Shown here one piece after another: positions 11,175 through 23,200 of a DNA stretch of 64,000 bases (its first letter is position 1; each line of letters starts with the position of its first letter). The notes under the pieces are model-generated. The model made no database searches, had not been told where the DNA came from, and saw nothing but the letters and a program-made list of their open reading frames with translations. The DNA is taken from contig NW_026947484.1 in assembly GCF_034190915.1 (NCBI RefSeq), forward strand, positions 136,870,982 to 136,934,981, read 5' to 3'. Origin of the DNA: Cavia porcellus. Its lineage: Eukaryota > Chordata > Mammalia > Rodentia > Caviidae. Made by a program: the position numbers and the translations under genes.

Positions 11175-13969
11175 AGCCATATTGTCAACATAATTTACTA
11201 CAGGTCTCTGAAGTGTATATAAAACGTCTTAGTGCAACATCTTACAAATAGTTTTTCCTTTAAAAAACAAAAACAACAGCTCTCTACCCCCATGCATGGG
11301 TGGTTTTCTCACCCGATCTTCCTTTTTTTTCAACAACGCAGAGAAACCATTGTTTAAAAAGGATATGAAAACTTGCTACAGAAACACCCTGATGAAAGAG
11401 GGTGTGGTCATATCTGTGTCCTGGCATGTGCCTAGCACAGTGTCATTTTTCATAAATACAATATTGCAGACAGTAAGTCAAGAGTATCCGGCAGTTTTTC
11501 TTTCTTCAATTCAAAGACTAAAGCTCCAGTAGACTATATGCAAGGAGTTCTTACAGCCACTGGAGGGCACCATTACTATTCATCCACATTTCCATAGAAA
11601 AGGCCAAAGAAAGGTCCTGGGGTTTTTCATAGAAAGCTCAAAAAGCTCAACTTTTGATGGTTTCCCCCAGCCGGACAGAAAAAAATACAGAAAAAGCAAT
11701 TATTAAAATACTGGCTTCGGTTTCTTTTTTTCTTTTCAAATCTCCTGCAACTGCTTCACATAATTAACTACGCGCAGCACCTATTTTTCTACTACTATGA
11801 ACCAATTTAAACTGGCATAGTCCCAGCCAGCCCTCTGGCATCTTTCTATTCAGACAGCATACAAGTCAGTCATCTCTTGTTGACTCAGTCTAAAAATCAG
11901 GAGTCGGCAAATTCCCACTGAAAACACACCTCCTGAAATGAAGAAATGGGGCAAAAGACATTCTTTCTTCATGACTGAGCCAATTTACTCACTACCTCTA
12001 ACATGTTGATGCAGCATAGGAAATGAAAATCTGCTCAGCAGGCACCAGAAAGATTAAGGTGGCAGTGCCTGCAGCGTCTCTTAAGAGAGTTCGGAGCATC
12101 GGGAGGGAGAGACTGGGTAAGCCTGTAGACTCGGCTGAGAAGTCCCCTGGCCTCCCCTGAGCTGTGGCTCAGCATAGCACCCACTGAGTGGCATGCAGTC
12201 TGCATACCTGTAGACACTGATACCCATCCGCCCCCATGTGTCACAGGGGATCCTACAGCCCCCTCTGGAACCTGTGCATCCTGGGGACCCAGGTTCACAG
12301 CAATGTCTCTCTTTAGACCTAGTTCCAAATCCCTGGTCGCTTTTTCCAAATCCCTCTTAGGATTAAAGTTGTAGGTTCTATGGGGACAGGAGAGAGACTA
12401 TTTGGCCAGCAAAATACAAGGAAATGAGGGCATAAAACGTTTTCACAAAATGACCAAAAGAAAGTATTTGCAACGAATGGTGCTCCAGGGGAGCTAAGTA
12501 TCTGGCCAACAGTGTGGCAAATCTGGCCCTTGGAAGGGTCATTAAAATTAAAAACCAGAATAGCAATCAAATAGCCTAAAATCATAACATGATCCAAGAA
12601 AGGGGAGGGGGAAACCCCATGGACAACAGATGGGCTCACTGTCTGCTGAGACCAGGTAAAGGGAAAGGCCCACAGGGTATGTCTGGAGCTCCCCCAGCAG
12701 ATAGTCCTAGGGTAGTGAGATGCGGGAGAGATAAATGGTAAGGAAGACATCATACATCTGAGGAAAATCTCACTGGGAAGAACAAGAAAAACATCTTCAC
12801 ACCTCCAAGAAGGCAGCTATCCCTCCAGGCTCACCAACATCAGGTGCTAGGAAGCCTAGGCCAACCCTCACTGTCCTGCTTGCAGTGTGCGACCCAGCGC
12901 CCTGCAGTGGGTATCTACAGCACCCGCTTCCACCCCATGCTCAGCCCAGCTCACTGGTACTTCCCTAAGAGCATGACAAAGCACTCTAGACAAAAGCCTC
13001 CTGCTCACAGTCATCAGCTAGAGACTGCTTTTGCAGAACAGATCAAGCCAATGCCAGACTTCTCGTACTGCCTTCTCCAATCACTGACTGTGATCAATCA
13101 CAAAAGTCAGTAGCTACTAAAAGCAGCCCTCAGCCCACTTTAGCTTGGGAAGTGTGTGCTGTCTGGAGCTTTTGACTCATTGTCCAAGACAGTCTTATTT
13201 TTTTGGCAAAGATTGGAAGAAGCCTTTTTCCCCTCCCTGACAGACAGGCTGGCCAGGCACCATCTATCCTAATGGGGTTATGCAGGATTTCTCTTGCACA
13301 TATGCAGTTCTTTGAAGCAAAATTCAATGCTTTCATCTTGACTACAAAGTGTTCCAACAACTCCAGCTGAGGGAAAAGATAAGATACAAATTGGGCCCAC
13401 GCTACACACATTTTTCAAGTCTTGTTAGGAAAGTAAAAAATGTTTGGGTGCATTTTGATCCACGGGTGGCACTTTCAAATGTGCAAAAACAAAAAGTCTT
13501 GGAAGAGAGTCTTTGTTACTATAAAGTCATCCTTCCTCTTGCCATCAGTTGTATGTGGGTGAAATTTGTCCACAACATGATGGAAACCTATAGGGGTAAA
13601 CCACAGGGATTTGGAAAGGGTACGGTTACAAAGAGTAAGAACCCTCATAACATCTATCTGAGAATACTAGATAAACCGGTGAGTAGATGTGGCACCTGAA
13701 CTACTCACTACATTACCAAAACCAAAAACTAGAGACCTACAACGGCAGGATCATGACATTTGGGCACGAAGAGCTAACCAACCAAGACTGCCACCTGCAG
13801 GCAGCCCGACTCTGTGATGACGACTGGGAGCTGTGAGCACTCTCCAGCTCTGACAGTTTTCTCCAGGGACAACGGAACCTCTGGGTGCTGTCGACTGTCT
13901 AATCACAGAGCAAGAGGCAGCGCGGGAGAGCCTCGCTCCTCCATGGCCAAGGTCTGCTGGGACACTCCC
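11175..13969 (-). other. IGSF3: Probable IGSF3 3' untranslated region
   Basis: The stop codon is at 13970 and no further splice site is needed. The stretch below it, to about 11.2 kb, contains no SINE or LINE I can recognise, in contrast with both flanks, which fits an exonic UTR. The lower boundary is an inference: it rests on a variant poly(A) hexamer near 11194 and on the general expectation of a UTR of about 3 kb. Open frames inside it (for example 12319-12753 on the minus strand) show no protein family signature. Confidence 0.5.
11194..11199 (-). terminator. Candidate variant poly(A) signal AGTAAA
   Basis: TTTACT on the plus strand reads AGTAAA on the gene strand, a known but weak variant hexamer. 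No AATAAA was seen on the gene strand between 9000 and 13970. Cleavage would be expected at about 11165-11185. The competing candidate is the pair at 10150-10162. Confidence 0.3.
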
Positions 13970-14220
13970 TTAGTCTATGGCTCCAGGGTGGATGCTGAGC
14001 ACTGGGGGCTCCAAGCAAGTAGGGGAGTAGTTGAGGTGCGGTTCCTTGATCCATAACAGGGGCACCCCATTCTTCCCATCAGAGTTCTTGCTGGAGTTCC
14101 GGCTTTTGAAGCGCACCAGCAGGATGGTGATGATGAGGATGCCAAAGATGGGGAAGGGGTAGAAGAAGACGAAGTAGAAGAGTGCATCATTGGAGCAGAT
14201 GAGTGACTGGAGGGTGGAAC
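13970..14220 (-). CDS. IGSF3: IGSF3 last coding exon: transmembrane helix, cytoplasmic tail, stop
   Basis: 251 coding nt. The acceptor TTTGCAG precedes GTTCCACC; the TAA stop is the complement of 13970-13972. Encodes about 83 residues: an extracellular juxtamembrane piece (STLQSLICSND), a hydrophobic helix of about 24 residues running from ALFYF to ILLV with Pro residues in its middle, then a basic stop-transfer (RFKSR) and a 46-residue tail ending PGAID. The tail is Ser/Asn-rich near the membrane and Pro-rich further on. I recognise no enzymatic or ITIM-type signalling motif. It is nearly identical to the human tail as I recall it. Confidence 0.97.
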
Positions 14221-17200
14221 CTGCAAACGACAGGGGGAGGCATGACAGTAAGGGCTGTGAGCTGGACGGTCCACGCCTGTCCCTGAAGACCTCACCTGAT
14301 GTGACAGAAGCTACTGCTGACTCCCATACTCACGCTGCCCTTTCCGGGCTACTACTAATGGTGAGGAGACTCTTTCCTCACATCCTCACCTCTTCCAGTT
14401 GACAGCTATAAACCAAGCAAAGCAACGCTTCCATTTCACTAAGATCCATTGTTTCTGCTTGAAAGTCACATAAGAAAGTGAAGCTTATTTATTGCAAACT
14501 TGACTGCATCTAGGACAGTAAAGAGGCTGACTGCCATTCAGTCTGAACCTCTTTTGTAATTACAGTTTACACGTCTCTTTTTGCACTTAGTTGTACTCCA
14601 AACTTCCTGCTTAGGAAATCTAACATGCTCTCTTCCCGGTTCTGAGAGCAGTCATACTAGAAATGATGCTTGCATGCTGAACATTATCAATTAAGATGTC
14701 ATTACAGACCGCTGCCAATGGCCAGCGTGTCTGTGGCTGCACAGAGCACAGTTACTGCTGTACAGGGAATAAAATGTACCCAGGTGCCCCACCCAAGTCA
14801 AGGGGTGCTCAATCGCTCATCAGACTTCAGCAGGGGCGTGGCCACTCAAAGCCTACATTTTCACTGTAAAATAAGGCCACTGGATGGTTTCTATGCTCTA
14901 CAAAGTTTAGTAACTGTAGATGCCCACAGAGTGTAGCTAGCATGTGGCCTAACCTCCTTCTCTTTTACTTTGGGATGCTGAGTTATTCAGTAGACTGTCT
15001 ATGAATATATGTTATGCAGTCCACATATGATTTAGGTTTTTTCTCCTTTCCCCTGCACTGCAGAGCTGGTGTTCCTCGGTATTATTAAAAAAATTTAATA
15101 TACATTTATACTTGCTGGACTGCCAAGTAAATGAAATTGCTGACAGTCAACTACTTCTGACCCACAAATCTCAATGCCATTTAACAGCATGTTAACAGGA
15201 GGTGATCAAAGCAAAGAAAGAGCTCACAAAACTTAAACAAGATGATGGGGTAAAATGTTCTGACTTGAGAGGAAGATAAAAATTCTAGTAAATTTTTTAT
15301 ATCTGTATATAGGCTAATTCTACAACAGTAAAGACTATTTTCAGTTTGATCTATTCCACATTTTGACAGACATACAATCAAAAACTTGCCTTGTGAGAAC
15401 AAATAATTCAGGTGAGCGGGTACTCCTTACAGTCTTCCTTCAAGTGAAAGTCACCTATGCCTGTGAACTCGGCACTGTGGAACATTCTGCTACTAAGCCT
15501 CTGCTGGCTTTCCTGGAAACACACTGCCCAACTATACTGGTCCTCCCTGCCAAGCAAGCAAAATGCACCTACTATCTAGGCATCCTCCAAAATTAAAATG
15601 ACCTGAAAATCTGAGAAGAATGATTGCACAAGCTTCATGCTTCTCTTAGGAGTCTGAAACACTTGGTCAAGTTCACTAAAGAGAAACTAGGTTCAGTATC
15701 CTAACATACAGCAAAGTGATATCTAACAGCATATTTTCACCATGAAATCTTACTGAAATAGACTCTGGTGGAGCACCAAGTTTATTACAAAGGTTATATG
15801 ATTGTATTATTTACTTTCTGTACTCCCTTTCTTTTTTGCATGAGCAATCAGGAAAAAGTAGGGCAAATCCTACCACATCTCAAACATTACTAATAAATGA
15901 TTATGACCATAAGGAAAGTGCTTCTTAACTTATATCATCAAGCTCCACATTACCCTTCAGACACAGTTGGAGCCACTAGTGACATCCTCCCTTTGTACTT
16001 GGAGAAACTTACTTGTGTCCAGGACACGGATGCCAATGGGGGCTGACTCCTCCTCTGTTAGCCGGTACCACTCCTTTTGAGGGCTTGGCAGCCACTCCTC
16101 CACGTGACAGGAGTAGTTGCCCGTGTCGTGGGGGCTTGCCTGCAGCACTGTGAGCCGGTAGAGCAGAGGCGAGAGTCTCTGGAAGCGGAGCCTGCCCTCC
16201 CAGGGACTGCCCTCTGGGCCGAAGACAGCATCTGGGCCCACGCTTAGCAGGACCGTCCGCTCTGTTGGATCCTCCTCCTCATCCTCCTCTTCCACTTCCT
16301 CCTCCTTTTCCTCCTCTTGCTCTTCCAGACCGAGGTTGCCCCTTTTCCCTCCAGCTTTAGTCCTTAGGGAATACCAGGCCACAGCAAAGCGAGAGTCCTG
16401 GCTCGAGCGGGACACAATGCTGCAGTCTAGCTGAAAGGCTGCTTTCTCAGACACGGTGGCATTGGGGACCACAGTGTCCACCTGGAGGGCAGCATCTGGG
16501 GAAAGACAAGGTGCAAAGAAGGGAGAAACACATTGAATGCCCAGTGCTCACTACATTATGTTTTATGCCACCCTACACAAGACTACTTGTGCCCCTTTTG
16601 CCAAAGATGGTGGAATTTTTAGGGCTTTCAATGTTTTTAACAAATAGCTAGCTATGATATGCAAAGTACAGGTTCACTACTACTGCCCTATTGGAAAGGC
16701 AAACAGGCTGAACTGTGTGGAGAAATGTGGAAAGAGGTTCTGGAAAAACTGTTAGAATCCAGAATGTATTTTATTCTGACATGTTTATATTTCCATAAAA
16801 TCTCTGTGGAAGCATCCATAAGAAGCTGGTAATGTGATGCTGTTGGAATCCGGAGGAAAGGACACTTATTTTCAGTAGAACCACTTGTAGTGGCTGAATA
16901 GTATCTCCTCACAATGCATACCCATGTAGACCCTCAGGAGGTGACCATACCAGGGAAAGGGATTCTTCATAGACGAATCACCTAGATAACATCACACTGG
17001 ATTAGGCTAGACCCTAAAACCAGTGACTGGTGTTGGGATTGAATTATGCTCCCCTCCAACCAATTTGTATGTTGAAGCTATTACCCTAGTGTGATTATAT
17101 CTGAATACAGGTATCTTTAAAAAATCTTTTTATTTTTGGTACCAGGGATCGAACTCTTGACCTCACGCTTGCCTGGCAGGCACTTCTGCTACTGAGCTAA

Positions 17201-20200
17201 ATCCCCGGCCCCTGAATGCAATAATTTTAGAAGATAACTTCAGTTCATTGAAGATAACTTCAGTTCATTGAAGGGTTGGACCCTAATCTAGTAGGAATGG
17301 GGACTGTTTAAGAAGAAAAAGAAATCTCTGTCTCCTTCCCCTTAGACATACATATGCAAAGCTATGTGAGGACACAGTGACAAGGCACCATCTTCTGATA
17401 CCAGAAAGAAGGCAACATCAGAATCCTACCGTGCTGGCACCCTGATCCCAGGTTCCAGCATCTAGAACTGTGGGAAATGTCTGCTGTTTAAGCTACCCTG
17501 TCTGTAGCATTCTGACAGCCAAGCATACAAAGAGCATTGTGTCCTTATCAAAGGACACACAGAGCTAAGAAGGCTATATGGCAACAGGGGCAGGCACAGG
17601 TTGGAGGGATCCAATGGCAGTGCGAACCAGGATGCCAGGGTGGCTAGGAGCTGGAAGAGGTGAAAGTGGATTCTTCCCTAGTGCCTACAGGAACACCGCT
17701 GCGATGACTCCCTCATTTTGGACTGCTGGCCTCCAGAACTGTGTGTGAGAACACATTTCTTTTGTTTTATGCTCCCACATGTACGGCAATTTGTTATAGC
17801 AACCCTAGAAAGTGAATATATCCACTCAGGAGCTGCTGCTGAATTTAAATGGTGTGTGCATAGCCACAGTGAACCTAACGAAGTAGATACTCTACCCAAG
17901 GATTGAAGCCAAATGATGGGCAGAAGGCCCAAAAGGACCTCTCCCTCTTCTCAAGAGGGTGCACATGGACACGTGCTCCCAGCATAGGTGGGAGACACAG
18001 AATCATCACAGGAGACCCCACAAGGAGTTGCAGCTCACAGACACCACCAGCCTGCCTCGCACCCCAGGTTTTTTCTCTTTTTTCTTTTTTCTTTGCCACA
18101 CTAGGGGAAGCTCTAAACAAACAACTCACTCCCTTACTCCTAAAAGGCTTCCCTTTGGCTCTGTTTATGAAATGTTCATGTGAGAAGCTCATGTCAAATT
18201 AACAGCAGTAGACATAGTAAATCAGATTCTACTTGGATAGAGACCAAAATGAGCACGTCCCAGGTTCCATTCCGGGCTTTCATTGGACAGGCTCAACATC
18301 ACTCACAAGTAGACACCAAGCTGGGGTTCTACTGCTTCTGGAGGGCTCTGGCAAGCTCTCCATGCCCCACCCCTATTCCTGGCTGGCCCAGTTGGAATCT
18401 CACTGTGCACTGCAGGAATGGGAAGGTCAAGTAGTCTGGTACAAGTGACAGGCGCAGAGCACCAGCCCCGTGATCAGAGTCTCTGCCTCAGCACAGAAAT
18501 GGCAGGATGGAGGGTATTACACCACTTTTAGGTGATTCAGACTCTCCATACTCATTAGTTGTCTCTCCCTAGAGCACAACCGAAGTGTAAAGCCAGAGCC
18601 ATCAGAGACCTGTGCCCTAGATGCCATGTGCCAGCAACAGCACAACATCTCCGAGCTCCTGGTACGTGTGTGTATCACAAGAATGGCCCTGGGTAACGTT
18701 CAGTGGAGCCTATCACGGCAAGGTGGGTCAGAGGCCATTATACATTTAGCTCCCTCCTCTCTCTTTGCTTTCTTCTCTTCTCTTCTAACAGCACCTCATA
18801 TGCATTAATGACGCACACTCCGGTGACCACTTTCCCTGCTCTTGGCTGTGAGAACTTCCTTTTACGCTTTATTACCCTTGTCAGTACAATTCACAGTCAG
18901 GATTGTCAGGAGGACTAAACGTTAATTTCTTAACAGTCACAGGGATGTAGCTGGTACTCCACAGCCACCTGTCTCCTCCCACCAAGGGGCCTGCGCCTGA
19001 GGATCTGCAAAATGGGTGGGAATCAGAAAGAAGAGCACTCAGCTGTCATTCTCCAGTTTTACTTTCAGAAGGAGACAAACAGAAACTCTACTCATAAATA
19101 AAGCCCATAGAAAAATACTAGGAATTCAAAGTGAAGGTGATTTCCCTTCTAGTGAGACACATGCAAGAGAACACTCCTGTAACAAAGTGTGTATTCAGTT
19201 TCTGGAAACACGGTCTGTGACGTACGAGGCCTAGTTCAATCTTGATGGTCCACTGTGCTACCAATAAAAAGAGTAGCTCAACCTGGAGGTGACACATACT
19301 GAAAACTTCCACCAGCGCCAACCACAGTGTGAAGCTCAAAACAAGACACAGTGTTCACACTGGTGGAGGTCACAAATGCACGCTCCATGCCTTTATGGGG
19401 ACTATCAGCTTGAATCTGCATATCTTAGCTCATGTGTTTAAATGTGTGACAACAATTTTACCAGTAATTATACCCATTTAGGTACCTTAGAAGCAGCACC
19501 AGAGACAAGGAAAGCAAAAGGCCACACAGAATGCTCATTAGTACCAATAAAATTATTAGGAAGTGAGAGAGTAGAGGCTATAGATACTTAATTACTTTCT
19601 ATTTAAAGAATCAACTCTTTTCCTCTGAAAATTCACCAGCTTGACTTTTTGAACCACATAGCTATTGCTGTAAGACTTTTATTTTTCATATCAATTGTTA
19701 GTCTGAACCTAGTCTTCAAAAAGAAAACATTCTGTCCTCTAGAATAATTAATTATTCTAATTAAGAGATCAAATCACTTTAGGCCAAGGCCAGATGGGCA
19801 ACCTTTCATTCTCAGGCCAAAAAAACCCCACGAAAAACCTGAGATCATTCTGAATATAAATGCAAAATGTTAACACAAATATTCAACTGCAAAAGGTAAA
19901 CTAATTTTATTCACACATGAAATATTATACTTAAAGTGAAAACACCAAAAGGAGAGGAGGGGGATTTGAGCCTCACCTGGCCGCATGACTGTCACTGTGG
20001 TCTGTCCAGCAGTGTCCTCCGCCCGTTTATACCACACGCCACTGGGGCTGGGCAGCCACTCCTCCACACGGCAGCTGTAGGTGCCGCTGTCCTGCACAGC
20101 CATATTCTGGATGAAAAGCCGGTACACACCGGGAGAGGGGCTCTCCAGGTGCAGCCGGCCCTGCAGGTGGTTCTTGGCTGCCTGCTCTCCATAGTGGAAG

Positions 20201-23200
20201 GTGGCCTCACGGCTCAGGTGGGCCACTGTCTCGCGCTCCGGGTGGTTGGGCTTCCACACGAACCATTCCACTGTGAGCTGAGAGGCCGCACTGGTGCGGT
20301 TCAGGACCACACACTCTAGCTGCACCTGCTGGGTCTCCAGAACTGACAGGTTCCCTTGGGCTTGGCTGAGCTTCAGGCGGCTGTCTGGAAAAGCAAGGAA
20401 AGAGACATCATGATGTGACCACGGAGGTCTGCATACACCTTTCTGAGGGGAGGTGAATGGGTACCTTCTAAGTATAGGGGAAATAAAGACTCAGTTAACA
20501 GGCACACTGCTCAGATGTGGCCCCCCAAACACACAACACTCCTGGGTCATGTGTGCAAGTGCCTAGGTTTCAGAGAGTCCAGTATGATTGCAGTAGCCGT
20601 CTCCAGTCCATCACTCTCCGGGGATTGAGGGAGGACGAACACCAGCTACAGAAGGCTGCGCTTCCCAGTGAGGACAGATCAGGAAGCACAGAACTGGGTG
20701 ATGGGGCGACTGGTGAGAAGCAGGCAAGGGCAGGGTGAGAAGCTCTCTCTCGGCAAGAGTAAACTGGAAACTGATCGCGCCATAATTTGAATACGCTGTG
20801 TTGGTGCCATGAAAAAAATAGGAAACCCAGTTTCATATGCTCATGTGTGTGGTCCAGGGCCACCTCCCTCCAAAGGCAGGAAGAGGACTGACCAATACCA
20901 TAAAGAAAAGACTGACACTGAGGGAACCAGATGCTTTGAAAACTCACAAACAAGACTCTCCTCTGGTGAAAACATATCATTAAACATGGCATGCTTGCAT
21001 AGAGCCCTCCCAAGCCTGCCTGGGCCCAAGGGATCTAAAAGCCATGTGACTGTAAACACACAGAAGCACCTCAGGGAAACATCCCCAGGGCGACATCAAC
21101 ATCGGAGAGGAGGAACTGGGGCATTTTCACTTTTTACTTTCTACATTTTAATATATTTGCATGCTTTGCTTAGGACTACTGTTGTAATTAAAGGATAAAA
21201 CACCTCATAAAATATATTTTAAATATATTCTCCAAAATACACATATATAAAGACGCAATCTCTGGCTATCTCTAGGTTGTAAGATCATTGTATTCCTCAT
21301 TTTGGGGTTCTTTTCATTCGCTTGTTTTGCATACGTGTGTGTTTCCTCATCATTGGGAAACAGTTTTTAAAAAAGAAAGAATTAAAAGCCAGGAAAAAAA
21401 AAAAAAACAGAATGAACTAGAGAGCTTAGCTAAAAAGGGTAACACTGTTTTAATCCGTGCCTTGTGATTTTTCTGTTTATAATGTTAAAATTCACTGTCA
21501 CACAGTTGCCACTTGTGTTGACAGGGACCCTTACAATCTTTTTGAACTTCCTCACTTAGCTTGACTGCAGCCTCAGATGGGGAAATCTCCTTAATAAACT
21601 CAGGATGTGCCGAGAGAATCCTGGTTTCAGAGCAAATGAGGAACAGAAAAGGATGGTGCTGGCCACAGAGGGGTGGCGATGGTGTTCTCCTAGTACGGAA
21701 AATAGCCGATAAAGTGGAGAGAACAGGAACCAGAAGGCTGGTGGCACTCGGTTTTCAAAAGCCAGAGAGACTGATCAGCAGTGAGGATGCAGGTCACTGA
21801 AACCCCTGCAGGACCACTCCAAAGCAGGTTTCTTGTCTAAATACACCAGCAGCTGGGCCAGTAGAAAATGTCACTGTGTTGCTATTGAGGGTCCCGGCAT
21901 ACCTGCTGGCCTCTGGAACAGGAGAGGAATGTCTCACTGCCCCCAGCACTGACCATGCCACACCTGGACTCTGAACCGGGTCCTAGCAGTCTCCTAATAT
22001 ATGTTTATTGAGGCTTCATGGGAGTCAAGTCCTTGTGATCATTGAGGGAGTATAATTCTCATAGAAGAGGTAGACCACAAATTTATATGTGTGTATTTGG
22101 GCATTTAAATAAGTAATATACTAGCTGATAAGTGATTCTAAGTATAAACATGAGTAAGTGCTTCAGAATTACTGACATACAGGTAAATGAAGAGTGCCAG
22201 GTGCTGGTTTCAACATGAAGGGTGTGGAAGACAGAATGACCAGGGTATTATTTAAGTTAAAATGAGCTAGAAATACCCTTCAGAGGAAGAGGGAGATAAA
22301 AGAGCATCTCTGACCAACATATTCTAGACTGGGAGAACCGTGAGTTCAAGGCCCTGTGGTGTTTGGGAAAGCAGCCATTTATTTCTCATTCAGCTAGTAC
22401 TTACTAAGGGTGCCACACGAAGGGCTGAAGACATAAAGACACAGCTCTGTTCTCACGGGACTCTCAGTGAAGTGAAGAAGAAACAGAGATCATTAGTACC
22501 TGACATTTTGTAGAGGTCTTCTTGTGATACAGGAGACGTCAGGAAGCACTGTGTGTGAACTTTTGGGGATGACTGAAGACAGGCAGAGGGGCAGGAAAGC
22601 TGCACTGCAGGCAGAGGGACAGCACAGACAAAGGCATGAAGACAGATGTGGGGTGGCCACAGAGCCTGAAGCCCCCGCAGCGCTTCAGAAGGTAAAGGCA
22701 GGGCACGTGGGGAGCAAGGACAGAGAGGGCCTTAGGCCTCACCGCCTGGGAGGAGCTGAGGTCCTTAACCAAGACAAGAGACTAAGAGAGGACAGCCTGT
22801 GTGCAGCTGGAAGGAAATGACCTGACATTCTCCTGGGTTGTTCTAGGGGCAGATCTACAACCTGTGAGGGAATGAGGGCCACTGCACCAAAGACTGCAGA
22901 GATTATTAAGGCCTTTATCCGGGACCCATTCCCACAGAAGATATAGGCCACTGTCAGGGGCCCCGCTGAGGGCTCCACACTGAGGCCTGAGGTCCAAGGG
23001 CCAAATCAGTTTGGGGACAGGAAGGCCTAGTCTGGGAAGCTCTGGGAGATGAGGGAAGATGGGAAGATAGCCAGAACTTGCAATGATTTTTATATAGGAA
23101 TTCTGGGTGTAAAGCTGGTGTCAGGCTGAGATCCAGGATACAAATCGCAAATCCAGGAAGAGAATTAGAAATTGCCATAGACTGTCTTGCCTTGTCACAT

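Larger units (their letters stand above)
17037..17525 (+). mobile_element. Inner MLT1-type LTR nested in the outer one
   Basis: Begins ATTGAATTATGCTCCCCTCC, carries GTTGGACCCTAATCTAGTAG and closes with AACTGTGGGAAATGTCTGC and AAGCTACCCTGTCTGTAG, i.e. a complete MLT1-like order inside the other copy. It is itself interrupted by an ID SINE. Confidence 0.75.
16890..17825 (+). mobile_element. Outer MLT1-type LTR, split by insertion
   Basis: The left part (about 16890-17036) contains TCACACTGGATTAGGCTAGACCCTAA and ACTGGTGT. The right part resumes near 17538 (GTGTCCTTATCAAAGGACAC) and runs to the MLT1 3' end, with ATTTTGGACTGCTGGCCTCC, GAACTGTGTG and TTATAGCAACCCTAGAAA. The middle is interrupted by a second LTR. 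Confidence 0.75.
16496..19976 (-). other. IGSF3: IGSF3 intron, Ig7 to Ig8
   Basis: 3.5 kb, phase 1. The proximal half is occupied by nested MLT1 LTRs with an ID SINE (about 16890-17820). A T/C-rich tract lies at 18068-18094. The remainder (about 18100-19976) is unassigned. Confidence 0.9.

Noticed and set aside
12319..12753. 144-codon minus-strand open frame in the 3' UTR region
   Set aside because: Downstream of the IGSF3 stop, no recognisable motif, and length is within chance for this composition.
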